Below the pieces are notes generated by a model. That model saw only the letters and a list, made by a program, of their open reading frames with translations, had not been told where the DNA came from and did no database searches. A stretch of DNA of 53,536 nt from Ruminococcus sp. AM22-13 (GTDB lineage: Bacteria; Bacillota; Clostridia; Lachnospirales; Lachnospiraceae): assembly GCF_003471165.1 (NCBI RefSeq), contig NZ_QRIL01000028.1:1-53536 (forward strand), read 5' to 3'. Position 1 is the first letter of the stretch, and every line of letters starts with the position of its first letter. A program made the position numbers and the translations under genes. This document shows, piece by piece, positions 1 through 9,785 of this stretch.

Positions 1-122
1 ACATAACCGGTGTAGCCTTCACGCAGTGAAGCTGTTGGAATAAATGCTACTTTCTTATTTTCAATTTCTTCCTTTATCAGACTTCCTACACTTGAAAAGT
101 GCGAACATAAAAATAATTTCAT
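1..122 (-). CDS. Peptidase E-like (S51 family) protein, N-terminal fragment
   Basis: The reading frame enters from the window edge and starts at an ATG (minus strand) at 122, preceded by an AAGGAGAA-type ribosome-binding site. About 40 residues are visible. They open MKLFLCSHFSS and contain a beta strand followed by AFIPTASLREGY, which resembles the N-terminus of type 1 glutamine amidotransferase-like / peptidase E (S51) proteins, cytoplasmic serine peptidases of the Asp-dipeptidase type. The catalytic Ser/His region lies outside the window, so activity cannot be judged. It follows the alpha/beta hydrolase gene on the same strand after about 56 bp, so the two may be co-transcribed. The family call rests on the N-terminus only. 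Confidence 0.55.
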   Translation of the reverse strand, partial: MKLFLCSHFSSVGSLIKEEIENKKVAFIPTASLREGYTGY

Positions 123-178
123 CAATATTCTCCTTTATAAATTTCGATTTTTCAATTCAAATGACTTTGAATTGCCTG

Positions 179-994
179 TCATAAAATATTTGAAAGGAAT
201 TCTTCTATCAAACTATTTATCATCTCCGGTTTATCTGTATTAGAATTATGGCCGGCTCCTTCAATCCATTTTAAAGGAATTTTCGTTTTTTGATGCCATG
301 CTCTATTATACCTTATACATGAGCCAGCATGATCCTTTGTGCCACATATTAACAAGGAAGGACATTTGATTTCATATGGCAGATCCTTTTCCATTGCCTC
401 TGCCAGAATACGAAATCCATTCCCGGCAATTTGTGCATAACGATGCTGATTACCATCATAGACCAGCATCATTTCCCGCATCAGGTTTCTGCCATAACTG
501 GAAGTTGCAACTCCCTCAGTTCCGGATTTCAAAAGCAACTTCCATGGATAATGTGCATATATTGGTTCCATTCTTTTTAGAAGCCAGATTTCCACTGCAG
601 TCACATAGTTTCTCTGCAATGGTGCAGAATCAATGGAAATAAAACCTGCCAGCTGAGCGGGATACAATTGTGCATAAGCCTGTCCTACATATCCTCCCAT
701 TGATTGACCTATTATAATTGGTTTTATGATTTCTTCTTTTTCAAGAATCCCATTCAGCCATTTTGCCTTATCAAACAGGTCAAAATCAAACCGGAACGGC
801 CAGGAGGATGCATGAGCCGGTGCATCCCATACAATAATATTATATTTTCCTTCGAAGTACTCAACCTGCTTATCAAACAATCTATGATCAGCAGTCAGCC
901 CTGGAAGAAATATAAGCGTCGTTATATCCAAACTCAGAATACTTGACCAATAATGAATCTTTCCACAAGGTGTTTGATATGTACTTTCCTTCAA
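179..994 (-). CDS. Alpha/beta hydrolase
   Basis: A single-domain alpha/beta hydrolase of about 271 residues. The oxyanion-loop region LPGLTADHRLFD comes early. The nucleophile elbow GQSMGG (Ser near residue 98) follows. Late in the protein come CGTKDHAGS, the likely catalytic Asp region, and GAGHNSN, the likely catalytic His. This is the classical Ser-Asp-His order. No signal peptide or membrane segment is seen, so it is probably cytoplasmic; the substrate is unknown. There is no ATG near the 5' end. A GGAGG lies directly against a GTG at 1003, so the better-spaced start is one of two TTG codons (997 or 994), and 994 is used here. It probably shares a transcript with the peptidase E-like gene downstream. 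Confidence 0.85.
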   Translation of the reverse strand: MKESTYQTPCGKIHYWSSILSLDITTLIFLPGLTADHRLFDKQVEYFEGKYNIIVWDAPAHASSWPFRFDFDLFDKAKWLNGILEKEEIIKPIIIGQSMGGYVGQAYAQLYPAQLAGFISIDSAPLQRNYVTAVEIWLLKRMEPIYAHYPWKLLLKSGTEGVATSSYGRNLMREMMLVYDGNQHRYAQIAGNGFRILAEAMEKDLPYEIKCPSLLICGTKDHAGSCIRYNRAWHQKTKIPLKWIEGAGHNSNTDKPEMINSLIEEFLSNIL

Positions 995-1263
995 CAAATA
1001 CACCTCCGCTCATTTTTCTCAGCTACACAAACTGAAAAACTTTAACTATTTTCATATTGATTTTTTATATTAAAATATCTTTTTCCATTCAAATCATATC
1101 ACACTATCAGCCCTATTTCCATTTTAATTTACTTAGTCAAGTCACTTCAAACTTACTACACCTGATACAAGCAAGTCCCCACTCACTGCTTATTGTTTTT
1201 CGCAACCTCCGCAGGGGACTTACCTGCTTCGCTTAAAGTGTATTTGAAAGAGCCAACCACCAG
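995..1263. other. Intergenic gap left of palindrome A
   Basis: No supportable gene. It is AT-rich next to the hydrolase start, where a promoter would be expected but none is convincing. It contains the 65-bp repeat copy at 1173-1237, listed separately, and then leads directly into the large palindrome at 1264. Confidence 0.5.
1173..1237 (+). repeat. 65-bp dispersed repeat, copy 1
   Basis: Strongly similar over 65 bp to 52907-52971. Both read AA(G/A)TCCCCAC..CACTGCTTATTG, then TTTTCGCAA, a variable six-base stretch, then CAG(G/T)GGACTTAC(C/T)TG and TTCG(C/T)TTAAA. In this copy the ends AAGTCCCC and GGGGACTT are inverted repeats that could form a hairpin. It lies immediately left of the large palindrome at 1264. 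Function is unknown. Confidence 0.7.
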
Positions 1264-1464
1264 CATAGAAAAATAATTTATTTCATGTGCATTTGCAGGA
1301 TATTTAGATATTCTTAGCTGGTCAAAATCTGCGTTATGAGAAAAATGACACACTGTCTGAGCGAAGCGAGTTTGTGGCATTTTTCTCATGCCTTTAGCAG
1401 ATTTTTAGCAGCTTAGAATATCTTAATGTCCGAAACCGCACATGAAATAAATTATTTTTCTATG
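1264..1464 (+). repeat. Family-1 large imperfect palindrome, copy A
   Basis: A 201-bp inverted repeat. The left arm begins CATAGAAAAATAATTTATTT and the right arm ends with its exact complement. Complementarity continues inward with small bulges through GATATTCTTAGC/GCTTAGAATATC and TTATGAGAAAAATG/CATTTTTCTCATG to a loop holding CTGAGCGAAGCGAG. CGTCCCTCC follows the right end. The core (TTATGA-GAAAAAT, GTCTGAGCGAAG, GCGAGTTT, ATTTTTCT-CATGC, TTTAGCAGATTTT) recurs at 26855-27069 and 31672-31886, whereas the outer arms differ. No protein-coding signal is credible inside it. Confidence 0.85.
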
Positions 1465-1537
1465 CGTCCCTCCTTCAAATCCCTCCCTCAGATTCTTCCC
1501 ACTATATCCCCCCCAAAAAACCATATTACAAGCAAAA
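1465..1537. other. Short pyrimidine-rich spacer
   Basis: C/T-rich sequence between palindrome A and the atp operon terminator, with a run of eight C followed by A. No gene is seen. Confidence 0.4.
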
Positions 1538-1579
1538 AAAGACCGACAGTCTCCCCTCCCGGATTTCCTGTCAGTCTTT
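1538..1579 (-). terminator. Rho-independent terminator of the atp operon
   Basis: On the minus strand AAAGACTGACAG pairs with CTGTCGGTCTTT around an 18-base loop and is followed by a run of T (1534-1540 complement). It lies 17 bp after the atpC stop codon, so it closes the ATP synthase operon. Confidence 0.9.
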
Positions 1580-1596
1580 CAATAACTCCTATTTTC

Positions 1597-1998
1597 TCAA
1601 CTCTTCACACTCAAACGCACCAACGCCCTCTGCAGCTTAGCCTCCACAATCTTATAATCATGATCAGTCAAACCACCTTTTGCGATCATCTCCTCCGCTC
1701 TTTTCTTAGCTTCCTGTGCACGCTGCTCATCAATATCCTCTTTCCACTCCCAGGTAGTTGCAAGGACACGGCACTTTCCGTTCATAACAGAAAGCATTCC
1801 GCCAATACAGGCTGCGGTCCGTCTGCTGCCATCTTCCATTACCACACTTGCTTCGCCCATTCCAAGGGCAGTACAGTAATTACAGTGTCTGGCAAGGATA
1901 GCCAGATCACCGCTGACAGTTCTGCAGATCACACGCTCCACATTACCTTCAAAGAGCAGTCCGTCCGGTGTTCCGATTCTCAACGGGAAAGTACTCAT
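1597..1998 (-). CDS. atpC: F1Fo ATP synthase epsilon subunit
   Basis: A 133-residue epsilon subunit of the F1 central stalk, which couples c-ring rotation to catalysis and can inhibit ATP hydrolysis. The N-terminal beta-sandwich domain (about 1-85) contains IGTPDGLLFEG and the GDLAILARH stretch. The C-terminal part (about 90-133) is a helical hairpin rich in Glu, Arg and Lys. Length is usual for the family. A GGGGG Shine-Dalgarno lies before ATG 1998, 15 bp after the atpD stop. It is the last gene of the operon and is followed by a terminator. Confidence 0.95.
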   Translation of the reverse strand: MSTFPLRIGTPDGLLFEGNVERVICRTVSGDLAILARHCNYCTALGMGEASVVMEDGSRRTAACIGGMLSVMNGKCRVLATTWEWKEDIDEQRAQEAKKRAEEMIAKGGLTDHDYKIVEAKLQRALVRLSVKS

Positions 1999-2013
1999 AG
2001 GACATTTCCCCCT

Positions 2014-3420
<1,407 letters not shown>

Positions 3421-3494
3421 CTATCTATTGGAAATTATATCTTAGCTGTCCGGTACCTCTTGGCAGTTATCGGACAGCTCATTATATTTAGATT

Positions 3495-4352
3495 TTAAAG
3501 ACCTTCCGCACCTGCAACAATCTCCGTGATTTCCTGCGTGATGCTTGCCTGACGCGCTCTGTTGTAATAAAGGTTGAGCTGATCAATCATCTCTTCCGCA
3601 TTACTTGTGGCTGCGTCCATAGCCATACGTCTGGCTGCCAGTTCACTTGCGGTACTTTCGCAGATACCACCATAAACCAGTCCTGCCAGATATTCCGGAA
3701 CAATGGCATCAAATACTGTCTCTCCATCCGGTTCATAGAGAATCAGATTCTTCGTCTCTATCTTACCACCGCTTTCCTCTCTGATATCAGTCATAGGAAG
3801 CATGGAAAATACCTCCGGCTGCTGGGAAAGCATGGAATTAAAGACAGTATAGCATAATTCAATATGGCCAAAGGTTCCTTTGCGAAATTCCGTGCAGAGC
3901 ATATTTGCCATCTCAAAACAGTCCGCTACAGAAATACTTCCTGCCTCTGCAAACTGTTCTGTCAGAGCTTCAACCCCTCTCTGACGGAAATATTCCACTG
4001 CTTTCTTTCCAACCGGCAGAACCATGTAGTCCTTACCTTCTGCCGAAGCCTCCAGACACTTGAAAAGATTTGCATTGTATCCGCCTGCCAGTCCTCTGTC
4101 ACCCGCGATCACTACATAGCAGGTTTTATTATTGGAGGACTCTTTCGCATAAACAGATGAGAAATCTGTATTCTCTCTTGCAATCTCTTTCAATGTCTCA
4201 TGAAGTTCTATAAAGTACGGACGGCATACCTCTGCACGTTCCTTTGCCTTACGCAGTTTGGAGGATGCTACAAGCTCCATGGCCTTGGTAATCTGCATGG
4301 TACTCTGTACACTCTTGATACGCAGCTTTACCGCTTTCATATTCGAAGCCAT
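3495..4352 (-). CDS. atpG: F1Fo ATP synthase gamma subunit
   Basis: The 285-residue central rotor shaft. The N-terminal long helix (MKAVKLRIKSVQSTMQITKA) and the C-terminal helix (ARQASITQEITEIVAGAEGL) form the antiparallel coiled coil that turns inside the alpha3beta3 head. The Rossmann-like middle contains VIAGDRGLAGGYNANLFK, a family signature. A GGAGGG ribosome-binding site precedes ATG 4352, which is 20 bp downstream of the atpA stop. Length is typical. The 86-bp gap to atpD contains no gene. Confidence 0.97.
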   Translation of the reverse strand: MASNMKAVKLRIKSVQSTMQITKAMELVASSKLRKAKERAEVCRPYFIELHETLKEIARENTDFSSVYAKESSNNKTCYVVIAGDRGLAGGYNANLFKCLEASAEGKDYMVLPVGKKAVEYFRQRGVEALTEQFAEAGSISVADCFEMANMLCTEFRKGTFGHIELCYTVFNSMLSQQPEVFSMLPMTDIREESGGKIETKNLILYEPDGETVFDAIVPEYLAGLVYGGICESTASELAARRMAMDAATSNAEEMIDQLNLYYNRARQASITQEITEIVAGAEGL

Positions 4353-4372
4353 ACGATACCCTCCTAATCACT

Positions 4373-5902
4373 TTATTTCTCAGGTCTTGTATTCAGGAAA
4401 TTCTCTGTGTACGCATCCAGCACACTGCGAAGTTTCTGTTCTGTTTCCTGCTCCAGTTTACCTGTTGTGCGGATTTCCTGCATCACTTCCACGCCTGCTG
4501 CATCTGTATCCAGATACGTATATAATCCTGATTCATATACACTTACATCTTCAACTTTAACTGCTTCCAGAACACCCTTGGTAACCGCATAAAGAATCGC
4601 AACCTGTTTCTCTACAGGAACCGGTGCATTCTGGTTCTGTTTCAGAACTTCCACGATACGTGCACCCTGTTCCAGACGCGCCTTCGTATCAGCATCCAGA
4701 TCAGAACCAAACTGTGCGAAGCTCTGCAGCTCACGGTACTGGGAATAAATCAGTTTCAGTGTTCCTGCTACCTTCTTCATTGCCTTGATCTGCGCATCAC
4801 CACCAACTCGTGATACGGAGATACCCGGGTTTACAGCAGGCATGATTCCTGAATGGAATAACTCTGTCTCCAGGAAGATCTGTCCGTCTGTAATAGAAAT
4901 AACGTTAGTAGGAATATAGGCAGATACATCACCTGCCTGTGTCTCAATGATCGGCAGTGCTGTCATGGAGCCACCGCCATGTTCATCATCCAGCTTCGCT
5001 GCACGTTCCAGAAGTCTGGAATGCAGATAGAAAACATCACCCGGGTAAGCTTCACGTCCAGGTGGACGACGGATCAGCAGGGAAAGTGCGCGATATGCAA
5101 CCGCATGCTTACTCAGATCATCATAAATGATCAGCACGTCTTTTCCCTTATTCATAAAGTACTCGCCCATTGCACAGCCGGAATACGGTGCGATATACTG
5201 CAGCGGACTTGACTCAGATGCTGTAGCAGCTACGACGATGGTGTAATCCATCGCGCCATTTCTTGTCAGGTTCTCTACTAATGTAGCTACTGTGGAACGT
5301 TTCTGTCCGATGGCTACATAGATACAGATCACATCTTTTCCCTTCTGGTTAATGATGGTATCTGTAGCAATCGTTGTTTTACCGGTCTGACGGTCACCAA
5401 TGATAAGTTCACGCTGTCCACGTCCGATAGGGATCATGGAGTCGATGGCTTTGATACCGGTCTGGAGAGGCTGATATACAGATCTTCTCTCACAGATTCC
5501 AGGTGCCTTACTTTCAATCGGCCGGAATTCTTTTGTATCAATAGGGCCGGCTCCGTCAATTGGCTGTCCAAGTGCATTTACAACACGTCCAACCATGGCG
5601 TCGCCTACCGGTACAGACACGACCTTGCCTGTACGCTTTACGGTCTGACCCTCACCAATGTTCTCATCTGAACCAAAGATTACGATGGAGACACTGTTCT
5701 CCTCCAGGTTCTGTGCCATACCGAAACTTCCGTCCTCAAATTCCAGAAGCTCTCCTGACATACAATTTACCAGTCCGCTGGCTCTGGCGATTCCATCACC
5801 GACCATAAGGATCGTACCTGTCTCGTTCTGTTGAATGGCATTTTCGTAATATTTTATCTGGCTTCGGATGACCTTGGAGATTTCCTCAGGTTTTAATTGC
5901 AT
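4373..5902 (-). CDS. atpA: F1Fo ATP synthase alpha subunit
   Basis: The 509-residue nucleotide-binding, non-catalytic subunit of the F1 head. It carries the P-loop GDRQTGKT (about 169-176), the Walker B-type strand [16 protein letters not shown], the [23 protein letters not shown] signature stretch and the SVSRVGG segment with the arginine that reaches the neighbouring catalytic site. The N-terminal residues 1-25 bind the delta subunit. ATG 5902 has a GGATGGA ribosome-binding site. Length and motifs are complete. Confidence 0.98.
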   Translation of the reverse strand: MQLKPEEISKVIRSQIKYYENAIQQNETGTILMVGDGIARASGLVNCMSGELLEFEDGSFGMAQNLEENSVSIVIFGSDENIGEGQTVKRTGKVVSVPVGDAMVGRVVNALGQPIDGAGPIDTKEFRPIESKAPGICERRSVYQPLQTGIKAIDSMIPIGRGQRELIIGDRQTGKTTIATDTIINQKGKDVICIYVAIGQKRSTVATLVENLTRNGAMDYTIVVAATASESSPLQYIAPYSGCAMGEYFMNKGKDVLIIYDDLSKHAVAYRALSLLIRRPPGREAYPGDVFYLHSRLLERAAKLDDEHGGGSMTALPIIETQAGDVSAYIPTNVISITDGQIFLETELFHSGIMPAVNPGISVSRVGGDAQIKAMKKVAGTLKLIYSQYRELQSFAQFGSDLDADTKARLEQGARIVEVLKQNQNAPVPVEKQVAILYAVTKGVLEAVKVEDVSVYESGLYTYLDTDAAGVEVMQEIRTTGKLEQETEQKLRSVLDAYTENFLNTRPEK

Positions 5903-6012
5903 GTTTCCATTCCATCCTTTTATATTCTTTTATTTTCGATTTCAGGACCAGCATACTAAAATCATTCGTGTCCGCACGAAAAGACTTCTTAACCTGCAAT
6001 CCTGATATCTTC

Positions 6013-6552
6013 TCACATTACCATTTCATTCAGTTTCTTTGAAATACCGGAAATACGACTCTGCACTGTACCGTCAAGCTGCACGCCTTCCAGTTCCACG
6101 CGAAGTCCGGCGATTACGGATGTATCTGTTTTCTGTACCAGATACACCTGTTTTCCGCTTATCTTCTCAAGCTTCGCTTTCAGAGCCTCCATCTGAGTTT
6201 CACTGAGCTTCACTGCACTTGTCACTACCGCTTCTGCGATTCCATGTGCATTGTTATAGCGTCTGATGAACTCTTCGCAGCATCCGGCAAATTCTCTCAG
6301 AATCTTACGTTCGCACAACAGCTTCAGGAAATTCACAAGATACCTCTCTGCCTGTCCTCCGAAAGCCTCTTCGATCATCTTAAGTCTCTCTTCCTCAGGA
6401 ATTGCCGGTTCTCCCAGCAATTTCAGATATCCCGGATTTTCTCGAAAAATCTGTCTGACCGCGATCATCTGCTCCATGATCTGTCCATCGAGTTTCTCCT
6501 CAGCGGCAAGGTCATACAGGCTGCCGCCGTACACTCTGGCAGTTTTTGTCAT
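6013..6552 (-). CDS. atpH: F1Fo ATP synthase delta subunit
   Basis: A 179-residue OSCP/delta subunit that links the F1 head to the peripheral stalk. It is all-helical at the N-terminus (YGGSLYDLAAEEK, PAIPEEERLKMIEEAF) with a C-terminal alpha/beta domain containing VYLVQKTDTSVIAGLRVELEG and the family motif LDGTVQSRISGISKKL. Its ATG overlaps the atpF stop as ATGA, indicating translational coupling. A 110-bp gap without a gene separates it from atpA. Confidence 0.96.
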   Translation of the reverse strand: MTKTARVYGGSLYDLAAEEKLDGQIMEQMIAVRQIFRENPGYLKLLGEPAIPEEERLKMIEEAFGGQAERYLVNFLKLLCERKILREFAGCCEEFIRRYNNAHGIAEAVVTSAVKLSETQMEALKAKLEKISGKQVYLVQKTDTSVIAGLRVELEGVQLDGTVQSRISGISKKLNEMVM

Positions 6553-7052
6553 GATGCCTCACCTACATTCTCAATAAACTCATCAATCAGTTTTGTATGA
6601 TCTTCTTCATTAATTTCGCGCTCGATCACTTTTCCGGCAATCTCAACAGCCATACCGCCAATCTCTTCTTTGATCTCGTTGACTGCTTTACGTTTCTCCT
6701 GGGCAATGTCTTTCTCTGCCTTTTCTTTCATGGCAGTTACCTGCCTGGAAGCTTCTTTAATCATCTCTTCACTCTGGATCGCAGCTGTTTTCTGAGCTGT
6801 CATCACAATGTCGTTTGCTTTATTCTTAGCTTCCTGCATATTCTTCTCATATTCTTCTTTCATTGCCTGGGCTTCTTCTTTTGCCTTCACCGCATCCTGA
6901 ATCTCAGCATCTGCTTTCGCCTTACGCTTGTCCAGCATCTCGTTGATCGGCTTGAAGAGGAAACGTTTGATCAGATATACCTGAATAAAAAGGTTGCAAA
7001 TCGTCGCTATAAAATTCCACGGCACAATTCCAACTAATTCCTGTACCTGCAT
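6549..7052 (-). CDS. atpF: F1Fo ATP synthase b subunit
   Basis: The peripheral-stalk b subunit, 167 residues from the chosen start. One N-terminal membrane helix (VPWNFIATICNLFIQVYLI, about 9-28) is followed by a long charged coiled coil (about 40-155) rich in Ala, Glu and Lys that reaches up to the delta subunit. The frame is open to 7121, but ATG 7052 has AGGAGG eight bases upstream and begins MQVQELVGIVPW as in relatives, so it is preferred. The stop overlaps the atpH start. Only one b gene is present, so it should form a homodimer. Confidence 0.95.
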   Translation of the reverse strand: MQVQELVGIVPWNFIATICNLFIQVYLIKRFLFKPINEMLDKRKAKADAEIQDAVKAKEEAQAMKEEYEKNMQEAKNKANDIVMTAQKTAAIQSEEMIKEASRQVTAMKEKAEKDIAQEKRKAVNEIKEEIGGMAVEIAGKVIEREINEEDHTKLIDEFIENVGEAS

Positions 7053-7165
7053 GTTTGTAACCTCCTGTCTATACTTATGCGGATTCATCCAGCTGTTGCC
7101 GGAAATCTCCACAAGTTCCAATCAGATGCCTCTCATCTGTCATATCCGGCATCTGCGCTTTCTTA

Positions 7166-7459
<294 letters not shown>

Positions 7460-7592
7460 TTAGAAATATTTTGCAGCTTTTCCCCTGCTATCTTTCATCT
7501 CATCTGTTATATTTCAGCTGTTTTTCGATTACCACTGTTATCAATTCATTTCCAACAATGATATGGTTATAATTATTCTGCTGAAATCTCTG

Positions 7593-8351
7593 CTACTCCT
7601 CTGCTGCATTGGCGATATACATTACCGTCAGCATACAGAAAATGAACGCCTGCATGATTCCTGAAAACCAGTCGAAATAGACTGACAGAATCGCAGGTAC
7701 ACCGACATCAAGAATCGGTATCTTTGACAGTACATCTCCGACTACACCCGGGAGCAGTCCCAGAAGTGCGGAACTTGCAACTGCCAGTGCCCCATAAATC
7801 AGACCATTGATTACTACACCGGAAAGGATATTTCCGAAATGACGACACGCCATACTGACAGGTGTAGCCAGCTCGGAAAGAATATTAAACGGTGTCATAA
7901 CTGCAATCGGGGTCGTAAATCCTTTCAGATAACCACCAACTCCGCCGGTCTTGATCTTCTGTGCTGTGATCATGATAAAAACCACAACCGCCCATGCCGC
8001 TTCTGTAGAAAGATCGGCTGTAGGGCTTCGAAGTCCGATAAGACTGATCAGATTGGAAACCACGCTTGTCGCAAAAAGCGCTGCAACAAAAGGTATCATG
8101 TATCTGAATTTCTCACCCATGTTTCCAACTACAAAGCTATTGGCTTTCTCTACTATAAGCTCAGCCAACGCCTGTCTCTTGGAAATATTCTCTTCTTTCA
8201 GATCATGTGTCAGCCAGATGCACAGTCCTGTAATCAAAATCATTACGATCCAGCTTACTACCATTGTCTCACTGATCCTTAACGGTCCGAGAAAAGGCAC
8301 ATTGATGGGCAATGTAAAGAATATCCTTGCCCCGGTAATATCCAACTCCAT
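7593..8351 (-). CDS. atpB: F1Fo ATP synthase a subunit
   Basis: The 252-residue membrane stator that supplies ion half-channels against the c ring. Several hydrophobic helices are evident: about 28-48, 88-108, 117-137, and most of 150-252. The key stator arginine lies in ACRHFGNILSG (helix 5 in other species). PFNILSELATPVSMA precedes it, as is normal. A strong GGGAGG ribosome-binding site precedes ATG 8351. The 148-bp gap to atpE has no gene. Confidence 0.96.
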   Translation of the reverse strand: MELDITGARIFFTLPINVPFLGPLRISETMVVSWIVMILITGLCIWLTHDLKEENISKRQALAELIVEKANSFVVGNMGEKFRYMIPFVAALFATSVVSNLISLIGLRSPTADLSTEAAWAVVVFIMITAQKIKTGGVGGYLKGFTTPIAVMTPFNILSELATPVSMACRHFGNILSGVVINGLIYGALAVASSALLGLLPGVVGDVLSKIPILDVGVPAILSVYFDWFSGIMQAFIFCMLTVMYIANAAEE

Positions 8352-8477
8352 ACTCTTTATTCACCTCCCGTCTCTACCGGTCTGTTTTCCGGCTTGATAG
8401 AACAGATATTTGTAATCCGTCTTGCTATCCGTTACCCGAATCTTTTCTCTGCAGATTCATAAAAAATTTTTCTGATT

Positions 8478-8511
8478 TATAGCAATTTTATAGAATACTA
8501 CAATTGTTATA
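8478..8511. repeat. Short TATAGCAATT-ended inverted repeat, copy 1
   Basis: TATAGCAATT at 8478-8487 is mirrored by AATTGTTATA at 8502-8511, with one mismatch in the pairing, in the atpI-atpB gap. The same ends occur at 42531-42573 and 48108-48267 with unrelated interiors. The small size makes this copy the least certain of the three. Confidence 0.5.
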
Positions 8512-8549
8512 ATCACAGATGTCTGCCTGATTCCGGTCACATACAGCAA

Positions 8550-8969
8550 CTATTTCTTATTATGAAAAATTCCTGCTATTTTAATTCCTGTTCCAGGAAA
8601 TAAAAGCGGAACGATTCCTGCCACAAAATGGAAACATGGTACAACGATCGCAACGACCACCCACAGCATCTGGAGCAGCATTCTCTGAGAATAACTTGCT
8701 TTAATTCTCATCCTCGCTGTGTCTTCATCTGTCGCTGCCGCAGCCTTCTGTACTGCCAGTCCCATGAAAAAGAAATTCAGGACTGCCACACATCCTCCGA
8801 CTGCACCTCCAAGAAATACCGTATAATCAAGTGGTACTTTCTGAGGCATAAATCCATGCATTACTCCAAATATGATCCACATCAGTATCAATCCGATTCC
8901 TGTGATAGCTGCAACCCTCTGTGTTTCTTTCTTCACAGCCGGCTGGACATTATCCATTACACTGCTCAT
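8550..8969 (-). CDS. atpI: ATP synthase subunit I (AtpI-like membrane protein)
   Basis: A 139-residue protein with four hydrophobic segments (about 19-40, 48-72, 95-115, 118-133). It matches the size and position of AtpI-type proteins, which assist c-ring assembly and may help ion or Mg2+ supply. Sequence identity within this family is low, so the call relies on topology and on sitting between atpZ and atpB. AGAAGGAG precedes ATG 8969. It is not a structural subunit of the final enzyme. Confidence 0.75.
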   Translation of the reverse strand: MSSVMDNVQPAVKKETQRVAAITGIGLILMWIIFGVMHGFMPQKVPLDYTVFLGGAVGGCVAVLNFFFMGLAVQKAAAATDEDTARMRIKASYSQRMLLQMLWVVVAIVVPCFHFVAGIVPLLFPGTGIKIAGIFHNKK

Positions 8970-8989
8970 ATAAATCTCCTTCTCATTTC

Positions 8990-9259
8990 TTATAAATGTC
9001 TGTTAAATGATATTTTATTTCTTTTCTTCTTATCTTCTTTCCTCTGCTGTCTGTTAATAGAAAGATAAAATTTATACGCCACTGTCCCGGAACCTCCAAG
9101 ACCAAAGAAAAAACCGGGGATATACACCCAGCCCCCGACTCCCGTCTTCGAAACAATGAGCCAGCAAACTGCCAGGCATATCAGAATCGGTGTTATGAGA
9201 GACAGTCCAAGCTGCGACAACATGGTGACATTTCTGATAATCTCTGACCACTGTTTCAT
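8990..9259 (-). CDS. atpZ: AtpZ/AtpI family protein
   Basis: An 89-residue protein with two hydrophobic helices (about 14-36 and 43-67), a Gly-rich turn between them (KTGVGGWVYIPGFFFGLGG) and a highly basic tail (RQQRKEDKKKRNK). This is the AtpZ/AtpI pattern seen as first gene of bacterial atp operons. These small proteins are implicated in assembly or in divalent cation uptake for the ATPase. AAAGGAG precedes ATG 9259. It is the promoter-proximal gene of the operon. Confidence 0.75.
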   Translation of the reverse strand: MKQWSEIIRNVTMLSQLGLSLITPILICLAVCWLIVSKTGVGGWVYIPGFFFGLGGSGTVAYKFYLSINRQQRKEDKKKRNKISFNRHL

Positions 9260-9647
9260 CGTCTTCTCCTTTCGTCAATTTTTTCTCTTTTTTCAACCAA
9301 ATTTATAGTGAAATTGTAGCATATTTATCAAATAAATTCAATGTAATTGTACGAATTATTCAAATATTTTTTTATATCCAATATTTTTTTGTTATATTTT
9401 TATCACGACTGATATATTATATACAATTCCAATATTACCGCCATATCTCATAATTATTTGCTTCAAAGTCATCTCTTTATGCTTTTTGATATGCGGATAT
9501 ATTACGACAGAGATTTCGCCAGAACAATAGACAAATAAAGCCGGATATCTGATAATCAGACACAGGAGCAACGTTTGTCTACTATTTTGTATTATCTCAC
9601 TCCCCCAAAACGCAATCCAAACTGAATAAATTTTCAGGTCACAAAAA
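9260..9647. other. AT-rich gap upstream of the atp operon
   Basis: It contains the atp promoter near 9313-9341 and otherwise very AT-rich sequence. A 91-codon open frame on the minus strand (9392-9667) has no ribosome-binding site or family resemblance and runs into the terminator hairpin, so it is not called. Confidence 0.5.
9313..9341 (-). promoter_or_regulatory. Sigma-A-type promoter of the atp operon
   Basis: On the minus strand TTGAAT (9336-9341) and TACAAT (9313-9318) are separated by exactly 17 bp. The predicted start is about 50 bp before the atpZ ATG. No operator is evident. Confidence 0.7.
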
Positions 9648-9703
9648 AACACGAAAACAAATATCATCAGAATAATTTCTGATATCCTTTTGCTTTCGTG
9701 TTT
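9648..9703. terminator. Bidirectional hairpin terminator after the orphan SBP gene
   Basis: AACACGAAA and its complement TTTCGTGTT enclose a second stem ATATCATCAGAA/TTCTGATAT. Both outer flanks are T-rich when read outwards (seven A left, T-runs right), so it can terminate in either direction. It lies 83 bp beyond the stop of the lipoprotein gene. Confidence 0.75.
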
Positions 9704-9785
9704 CTTTTTTTCTATTCTTTTTATTCTATCTCAGTGTTTTCCTGCTTCTACACTATTATTCCGTATATCTCGTCCCTATACATCA

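Noticed and set aside
1264..1464. CRISPR or tandem repeat array
   Set aside because: The repeats are dispersed single palindromes, not regularly spaced direct repeats with spacers. No cas genes are present.
9392..9667. A 91-codon minus-strand frame upstream of the atp operon
   Set aside because: No Shine-Dalgarno sequence, no recognisable domain, and its 5' end overlaps the bidirectional terminator hairpin.
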